Source: Imbricaverruca yamaguchii
Taxonomy: Eukaryota > Arthropoda > Thecostraca > Neoverrucidae
Length of the DNA stretch: 64,000 nt
Assembly (NCBI GenBank): GCA_034440575.1
Contig: JAOTOL010001646.1
Coordinates: forward strand, 3,587,501-3,651,500
Reading direction: 5' to 3'
How positions within the stretch are numbered: the first letter of the stretch is position 1; each line of letters begins with the position of its first letter. The notes beneath the pieces are model-generated. The model made no database searches, was not told where the DNA came from, and saw only the letters and a list, made by a program, of their open reading frames with translations. Shown here one piece after another: positions 55,908 through 64,000 of the stretch. The position numbers and the translations under genes are program-made.

Positions 55908-56983
55908 CAAAACTTATCTTCAAGGGCTACGATTAAAGCTGTTGACAACTTTGTGCAAGCAATTCAGGAATGTCAGCATTTTTGTTCAGCAAAGAAGACT
56001 CGATTATAAGATCATCCGAAGTTAATGCAAGTTCATGATTTGTGAAATGCTATTATGTTTCCAAAGTTGTAAGTCAAATTTTGGTGTGGAACATTGCGCA
56101 ACGTACATTTTTCCAACCTACAACAAAATTCGAGTTGAAAATAGACACTCATATTGTGAATGAATCGGATCACTATAATTAAGGTCTTGAGAGCTTGATG
56201 ACGGCATAATATAAGGTAGTGTCTTAGAATGCTTGTGGCAGATTTCTTCACAGCTTCGATTGTATATGAATGCATAGGTGTCAATATCAGCCTTCTCCAT
56301 ACATCTGCACAGGGACGCAGCCAAGGGGGCGGGCTCGCCCCGTAGTACCCAAAAATACACTAGATGAAGTTTTGAGATTTTCATCATGGAAAACCATAAA
56401 TTTGTGTCACGCTTCGCGCACCAGAAACTTTCTCCGTTTCGTTCTATTTATGTTTGATCACCCCTCCCCCTTAAGAAGATTCTGACTGCGTATTCAGCCA
56501 CCTGTTCGAACATGCCACGCGATATCGTAATTACCCTATTGCACAAAAATAGTCGGTATTAAAATGAAATGGGCCGAGGTAGTAGTCGATGAGGCGAAAT
56601 GTATTGAAGTCAGCGATTGCAAATTAGGAATTTAAGAGGGACACAGAAGGGAATAATAATATTTTACCTCCAGTTTCCCGCTCCCTTCATTCTACTCCGC
56701 ACCTGTTCTCAAACTGTCCATCAAATAGCACTGACAGGAGGATGTAAGAGGCAACACAGTGAGTTTCATTTGTCTGAGAACTCGTCACTTTGTTTGGAGA
56801 GGAAGACCGTTGTATCAGGCATGAATTGCCACTTTACATCGAACCACCAGTTAACGCAGCAAAAACGATCACATGATGTACCTACTCACTACAGAACGGA
56901 ACACCGGGCGTGTACCGTAACGTTGGCGACGGAGCCCTGTCGCTGAGCGAAGTACGTCCGACGCCGAGGCACGCGAGATGAGT
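55908..56983. other. Intergenic, with a lone MITE end
   Basis: A CAGGGACGCAGCCAAGGGGG end lies at 56310 and is followed by CACTAGATGAAGTTTTGA, which (inverted) recurs near 42140 and 59910. No matching right end and no gene were found. Confidence 0.45.
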
Positions 56984-57167
56984 GATTCGTCCGTCTAGTC
57001 GGGTTATGGGTACCAAAGGTCTCGGGTTCGACTCTAGCGCCACTCAGGACATTTCCCAATCCCGCGGCCCACCGGCGAAACAGTGTGGGCGGCGCCATTA
57101 GCCGTGAATGTGCATAAAGTGTGTCATGAACCAAACAATAAACTAAACAAAACGATTCGTCCGTCTA
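56984..57167 (+). mobile_element. tRNA-derived SINE family A, 5'-truncated copy
   Basis: The body (56998-57153) matches 13520-13672, including B box GGTTCGACTC, the GCGGCCCACCGGCGAAACAG core and the A-rich end. About 26 bases with the A box are missing. Perfect 14-bp target-site duplications GATTCGTCCGTCTA flank it (56984-56997, 57154-57167). Confidence 0.93.
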
Positions 57168-58060
57168 AAGCCGGCTGCAAGCGTGAGGTCAATTGCAATA
57201 TGCGGCCAGGGGGAGAGGCACAGAGGGCAACTCCCTCCCCTTAGCGGGTCCAATGTGGACCTGAACATACATACGACGGCCTTCATGGGTCCGCGCCAGT
57301 GTCTCGAGGCGTAGGCGCATATATGTAACGGATGAAAATTTTAAGACGCAGCCAGTAAATGATGTGGAAAGACTTGAAAAAGTCAACCGAAGAAGTTAAC
57401 CCTGAGGGAAAGCGAGGTCCATGCAGACAGGGAAGGGCTCGCCTGGGAACTTGAGTGGCCATCGCCGTTGGAAAGGGACCCTGTCAGCCGAGAAACACTC
57501 AGCGCCTAAGGGCTAGAGGGATCGGATGTTTACGGGGCTTGAAAGGGCCTGTTACGAGGTAGAGAGGAATAGTGGGGGCCAATTTTACAGCTGGAATGTT
57601 GCTGAACTACAAGCTAGACATGGCTATTGAGGACTGTTATGCAGTACTAAGAGCAGGAGAGCGCCGATTTATTTTTAACGGGAACCAGGGAGGACTGGAC
57701 TGGAATGCCCACGACTGTTGAGCGAGACCCCTAAAAACGGGAGTCCCTGTGGGCTGGCGATTGTTGTCAGGAGTACCTATGGCTTTAAATGACCTTAAAT
57801 GGCCTCAAAAGAAAAACAAAACACGCGTATATGTATGCATAGAGGCATATATACAGGGAGTTTTTAAAATGAGGTGCTTGAAGTCCGAGGCGTTTTGGAG
57901 AAGTTCGTGGGGTTCCGTAAGCAGTATGGGCGGCGACAACGGAATACGTGCTGCACCATAAAATAAATGTGAAGCTTACCCATGCGGAGTTACATTGAAG
58001 TAATAGACGCAAGGGGGATCCTACCCTTCCCCGTATCCAAAATCCTGAATGCTGCGGAGG
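57168..58060. other. Intergenic, unique sequence
   Basis: I see no gene or repeat here. Confidence 0.45.
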
Positions 58061-58235
58061 TGACCAGTAGTCTAGGAATAAGTTGCCTGTCTAACAATCG
58101 AAAGATTGTGGGATCGAATCTCACCTGTTTGTACTCTTCATCCACGGTCAATCGGAGTGAGAGATTGGCGACGCAGCACGACTAAATGGCCGATGTGTCG
58201 CAAAACCAATAACCACCACCGCCGAGTTCCGTGGA
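58061..58235 (+). mobile_element. Possible tRNA-derived SINE family D
   Basis: TGACCAGTAGTCTAGGAATA resembles an A box and GGGATCGAATCTCACC a B box, separated by a hairpin ACAATC-GAAA-GATTGT. The segment ends CCAATAACCACCACC. It is a single copy with no clear target-site duplication. Confidence 0.5.
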
Positions 58236-58720
58236 TGCTAGGTAGGCAGGAGGCCCCCTTCAAATGGCCGTCCTCTCTCTGGACTAAATGCTGGCCACGC
58301 CACTGGCGATATGACTGCTAGGTAAACAACTGCAGGAGTCGCAGGTAAACATAGCAGTCTCGTGTTTCGTAAACGGCAGTAATCTCCAATCGGCCTTTCC
58401 ATCGCGACGCTATTGCGATTCCACCGGGGAGGATAAGCGGGACACCGGCACATTGTTGTAACGCACTGAGCGCACGGAACCTGGTGCACTGATGCACACC
58501 ACGCAGTGCCAGGTGGTCGCCGAGAAACCCTGACTGACATCGGCCTCTGGCAGCGAATCTCGAACGACAACGTGCGATAGACACATGCCACACCTGTCAT
58601 GCTGGTGCCGTCCTGACCTTGCGAGCGTAGGCGTCTTCGAATATTTCACTGGCAGATAATTTCGCTGTCGGAAACATACTACACGTTGCGGAACATTCGA
58701 TGACTGCCTGAGCAGCCAGC
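58236..58720. other. Intergenic, no gene recognised
   Basis: A 120-codon minus-strand frame (58600-58238) is Cys-rich in places but has no domain that I recognise. Confidence 0.35.
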
Positions 58721-58721
58721 A

Positions 58722-59105
58722 CAGGACTAGCTACCCCCCCCCCCCCAGCCAGTCCCGCCCGAGCATGCATCACAAGACTAGCCATCGCTCCCCTTCCAAC
58801 CAGTCCCGACCTGAACAGTCACCACATGACTAGCCATTGCCCCCCCCCCCCCTCCCCAACCAGCCTGACCTAAGCAGCTACCACAGGACTAGCCATTTCC
58901 TCCCCCCGCCCCAAACCAGCCCGACCTGAGCAGCCACCACAGGACCACAAATCGCCCTTCCAATCAGTCCCGACCGGAGCAGCCACCACAGGGCTAGCTA
59001 TCGCGCCTCCAATCAGTCCCGACCTGAGCAGTCACCACAGGACTAGCCATCGCACCCCCCCCAACCAGTCCGACCTCAGCAGCCATCACAGAACTAGTCA
59101 TCGCG
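58722..59105. repeat. Degenerate ~50-60-bp tandem repeat with poly-C
   Basis: About seven units around CCAGTCCCGACCTGAGCAGC then CACCACAGGACTAGCCATCG, separated by C runs of varying length (58733-58747, 58839-58856). Confidence 0.85.
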
Positions 59106-60765
59106 CTCAAAAACAGCCACGGCCCATTATCCCTAGTGTAATCATTGGGGAACTGGCGGTATCACTCGTCTAATCGCCAGAGCGCAATATCTACGTGCCA
59201 GCGGGTTCTGCATCGAATCATACCCGTTCCGAAGGCTAACTCCGGAGCACACGGCAATGCGCCTGACAGTGCGTGCCGGGCATACTCGGGAGAGGAGCCG
59301 GAGTCGCTCTTCCCGCATGCGTCCACGATAGCTGCGTGCATCGACAGCCACGCGGCGTAACTGACGGCCGTACGGACGAGCAACGGGTCGAACTGGCTTA
59401 CGAACGCCAAATGCTGTCTAAACATGCATGTACCCTTCTGAGCAGCCGTGCCGCTGCGTGGGCGACACTGGCCGCGGGCGACACTGGCCGTGGGCGACAC
59501 TGGCCGTGGGCGACACCGGCCACCGGCTGTACCGCCCACCTGCGGTACTGGCCACGGGTGCCGCCGGCCGCAGCCAGTCCACGCGGGCCGACCTACCTCG
59601 CGCTCGTCGCGGGGGCCGCCGAACACCTGCAGGCGGTTGCCGGAGGCCATGGCCGCGGGTGGTGGCGGGACGAGTCTCTCGCCGGCGGCCGGGGCGGCCG
59701 TGTGTGTCGCAGTCGTCGCACGCCGCAGACTGGCCGCGCGGCCACGACGCGACGGACGCGGCGACACCTCGGGGACGCCGCCGCCGCTATTTTCAGCAGC
59801 AGGTGCCGCCGGCCGGCCGTCGCCGGCGGCGCACGCGACCACCCGGCCCGGCGTCGGCGCGCCTCGCGTGCCGATAACCTGTGGTTTGGCGTGATGAAAA
59901 TATCAAAATGTTCCGCTTCATCTAGTATATTTTGGTGGTTAAGGAGAACGGTCCCCCCCCTTCACTGCGCCCCTGATCCTCAAAATAGTCAATGGGCGAT
60001 GGCAGAACTCCCAGTTTTGTTTGTGAGAAGGCGCGCGCTCACTGGCAGCCACTGTATATCCTGATAGGCTGCACAGCATTAACTTGTCTTGGAGGAGCTG
60101 TGTGGTTCAACGAGCTGAACTGGGTTCCATTGCGTGGATCCGAATTTCTCATGGAAGCACCACGCACCAGTGTCAAAATGCACGGGCACTAGAAATTATT
60201 CACAAGGAGATAAATCGAGAATATAGGTAGCATAAATAATTAATACAGAAAGTGGCCTCCGGTTGAAATAAGTGCTACTGCTGTGTCGAATTATTCGCCT
60301 GATTTATGGCACACGCCATTGCATTAAATAACGAAAAAGAATGCATGTACTGTGTTTGGCTCAGTCCGCATACGGTGAGCCTTATATTAAACACCGCACC
60401 ATATCACAGTCCACCAAAGACGAGGTGTCAAAAATAAACTCATCGCAAAACAACTCGGTACTCCCTGCACAGCCAGCCCGAGTGCTAAAACACCGCGCAC
60501 CACGTGGCATGGGATCCAGGAACTGTCTCACTCAAAATGCCCCGCTGATCACTCAGGACTGGGAGGCTGTCCTACTCGAAGTACATCGCCCCAGTGTTCC
60601 AGGATCGCAAGCCCATCGCACTCGGAATACCCAGCCTCAGTGCTCCCAGGCCGAGAGGTCCCCCCAGCTGGGACGGCTGGCTCCCATGTTCCGGGCACGA
60701 CGGGCTGCCAGCCCGGCCCGGTGTTCCGGAGCGCACAGCCATCGCCGCCGACAGCCGGTCGCCGG
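59106..60765. other. Region downstream of POLR3B, GC-rich 59440-59880
   Basis: It includes a 16-bp array GTGGGCGACACTGGCC (four units, 59455-59520) and a MITE-like end near 59960. Overlapping Ala/Arg-rich open frames on both strands have no domains. The POLR3B 3' UTR must start here on the minus strand, but no clear AATAAA was located. Confidence 0.4.
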
Positions 60766-60895
60766 TCACTCCCAGTACTTCTTCAGCTTGATCTTGGGGA
60801 ACACGTTCATCGACTGCAGCTCCTGGAAGAGCAGCTTGCAGGCGTACGGGATGCGGATGGACGACACGGCGCCGCTCGACTGGCAGAAGTGGCAC
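60766..60895 (-). CDS. POLR3B: RNA polymerase III subunit RPC2, last exon
   Basis: RPC2 is the second-largest catalytic-core subunit of RNA polymerase III, in the nucleus. This 130-bp exon begins G|TGC after a CCCGCAG acceptor and reads [19 protein letters not shown], then [20 protein letters not shown], then YWE and TGA. The CxxC pair is the second half of the C-terminal zinc site and the [15 protein letters not shown] motif is a hallmark of the subunit. The -IKLKKY-E end is typical of RPC2 and distinguishes it from RPB2 and RPA2. The phase (one base completing Trp TG|G) matches the upstream exon exactly. Confidence 0.97.
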
Positions 60896-61797
60896 CTGCG
60901 GGCGGCGGCGGCATCGTCAGCACCGTCAGCATCATCATCATCACCTTAGTCAGCATCTCGTCAGCGCCGCACACCACAGGCAGAGCCGTACATCAGCGGC
61001 CGACAGAAGGTCCGCCTGCCAGCTGGGCTTCCACACACGGGGTCTCCAGAAGAAGTTGACATAAATGGACGTCACGTCAGCAGAGCGCGATTGGCTGTTG
61101 CACGTGCCCGACGACGTTAATTAACACGGCGAGGGATGAGAATCGCACGGAAAATGTTCCTGCATCACTGCCCTGCAGAGATAATGGGAAATTGGAGCCG
61201 ACGGGCGTGTCAGCTGCCAACGCAAATAATGGCCAAATGGAGCCGGCCTTCTGTAGCGTGTCAGCCGCCAGCGCAAATGGCACGGGTGATCATTATTTGG
61301 TCACACCAGCATAGTAACAAGCACATAGATCACATTCAGACCACCCTGCACAGCCTACCGAGCCGGCTGGTTAGCTAGGGCGGAGGTGAAATCGACAGGC
61401 ACCGGTAATGAACGCGACTAAGCCGCAAGCAAGGACCGTCCCACAAATATGCGCGCACGGTTTGACTTAGAGCCGGGGCGGTATGCCTGCTATTTGAACT
61501 ACGGCCGAAGGCGGGCTTGTGTTCCTCAAGCCGGCTGATTTAGGGAGCGTTTGCAGCTTGGAGAATATTATTTCGTGAGGACGGATTTTTTCGTCCGGTG
61601 TTCGGACTACGCAGCCGAATCCTTCCGCATTTTCAAACATCCAACACGAACTGTGTGCTCGTGAGTCGGATGTAGTGCACGTGCAGCGAACACATCGCGC
61701 GCTCGCTTTCATCGTTGACGTTCCTGACGCGAGTTCAGGAGCGGTGGACGGGGGTTGAGCGGGTCCATGAAAAGTCTCATTCACCTGATATGAACAT

Positions 61798-61845
61798 GTT
61801 ACAGTATTACAGGGAGGGCTGATTGACAGATTTGGTGGGGTGGTT
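61798..61845 (+). repeat. Dispersed repeat family R, copy 4 (5' fragment)
   Basis: The segment TACAGGGAGGGCTGATTGAC then AGATTTGGTGGG matches the start of family R (inverse of 5775-5820). It is truncated after about 48 bp. Confidence 0.75.
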
Positions 61846-61932
61846 AGTTTAAAAGGGACCAAAATTTTATGTTACTGGAGGTGGTCAGGTATATTGCCGA
61901 GTCCGACACTTCCGGCACAGAGTACCTCGAGC

Positions 61933-62075
61933 ACTCATCCATCACCACTGCTCGGGGTGATGGATGAGTACTCAGGGTGATGGATGAGTGCTCGGAATGA
62001 TGGATGAGTGCGCGGACTGATAGATGAGTGCTCGGAATGATGAATGAGTGCTCGGGGTGATGGATGAGTGCTCGG
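61933..62075. repeat. 20-bp tandem repeat with an inverted first unit
   Basis: About six units of CTCGGGGTGATGGATGAGTG. The left edge (61933-61946, ACTCATCCATCACC) is inverted relative to 61956-61969, making a 14-bp hairpin with a 9-base loop. Confidence 0.9.
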
Positions 62076-62879
62076 AGCTGGCAGAGAAGCCGCATGCTGT
62101 CTTTACCAGGCACCATCCAGGCTGTAGAAGACAATGGCACCATGGCTGGAGATCTCGGGTGGGTAGGAGTCCGGGCCCCCTGATTTGGTACCTCGGCAAT
62201 GTTGGCCCTAGTATTTAGCTGCCAGCTTACTGTAATCCAACGGCGTGTTCCCTTGATATATCCGGACCCAAACATATCACCATCATTATACATATGGCGA
62301 AATGAATCAGGAAAATAGCGTACATCGTCCCATTTTCGAGCTCCACGACTTCAATGGCCCCACGCGAGATGGTGCGTGCTGTATCAACATGCGCGTCAGA
62401 CGTCTCGCTAATGCTAGTGACGTCACAGATCCTGTATATTTCTCTGATACAATTTCCGCAGGATCCGGAAAATATTCCAGATTGTGCGAGCTTCGAACGG
62501 TGATTTGGCGGACCTGATCCAGAAGTATGACGCCGCCCGAAACATTTTTCACAGGTCCGAGTTAGAAACGTGCCCTCCGAGATGGTAGGGGCCTGTCTTG
62601 GTCTATTTCGCAGCGTGGATCGCAGGGTAAACAGCCATTCAATAAGTACCGCTTAGCATGGACTCTCGCCAGCAGAATACAGACGCAGGACATTCGTGTT
62701 TAAAAATGGTGCGCGGTTAAAATACAATCGGATTGCATGTTATCGAGTGCGGCAGCTGTCGACCATGCTGCAACTCAGACCTGGACATGCCAGCCCACCG
62801 GCAGAGCTCCAAAACATGGCACTCACCCGCCCAGGCACCTGGACCTCCCACTCACCTGCCTGAACACTTCAGTCTCTCC

Positions 62880-64000
<1,121 letters not shown>

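Noticed and set aside
59162..59842. 226-codon minus-strand frame downstream of POLR3B
   Set aside because: A GC-rich stretch is open in several frames on both strands and I recognise no domain.

Overview
This is eukaryotic genomic DNA, almost certainly from a metazoan and most likely an arthropod. The evidence is spliced coding exons with GT/AG junctions, non-LTR retrotransposons, tRNA-derived SINEs, and many mini- and microsatellites. The arthropod placement rests on the tropomodulin exons, which from memory read closest to arthropod tropomodulins. I cannot name the species. There are no operons or prokaryotic genes, and the longest open frames in the window are tandem-repeat artefacts.

Two host genes can be recognised, both on the minus strand. 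(1) Tropomodulin, the actin pointed-end cap: five exons (28653-28471, 25724-25602, 13434-13267, 4877-4754, 3840-3617) join in frame to about 274 codons covering the N-terminal tropomyosin/actin-binding half. The leucine-rich-repeat half must lie beyond the left edge. (2) RNA polymerase III second-largest subunit (POLR3B/RPC2): its last two exons (63531-63278 and 60895-60766) encode the C-terminal clamp and anchor region and the stop codon. The rest lies beyond the right edge. The 32 kb between the genes holds no coding region I can identify with confidence.

Layout: 0.15-2.3 kb, decayed RNase H-bearing LINE; 3.6-28.7 kb, tropomodulin, with introns filled by a CR1-like LINE (5.8-9.1 kb), SINEs and seven minisatellites (units 22, 33, 69, 41, 61, 23 and about 26 bp); 26.7-27.8 kb, CpG-rich island; 28.8-29.7 kb, a 10-bp G-rich array upstream of the first tropomodulin exon; 30-60 kb, intergenic DNA with MITEs, foldbacks, microsatellites, further arrays and a second CR1-like copy (53.5-54.4 kb); 60.8-64 kb, the POLR3B 3' end.

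The most unusual signal is that minisatellites in both genes have grown out of splice sites. The 22-bp array at 4869-5585 repeats the tropomodulin 3' splice site plus the first codons of its exon about 32 times. The 5' splice site of the same exon is duplicated nearby. The 29-bp array at about 62880-63278 repeats the POLR3B 5' splice site into its intron. Other notable items are two LINE copies sharing the same nested insertion and target-site duplication, a degenerate 20-21-bp periodic sequence at three loci, and several long hairpins.
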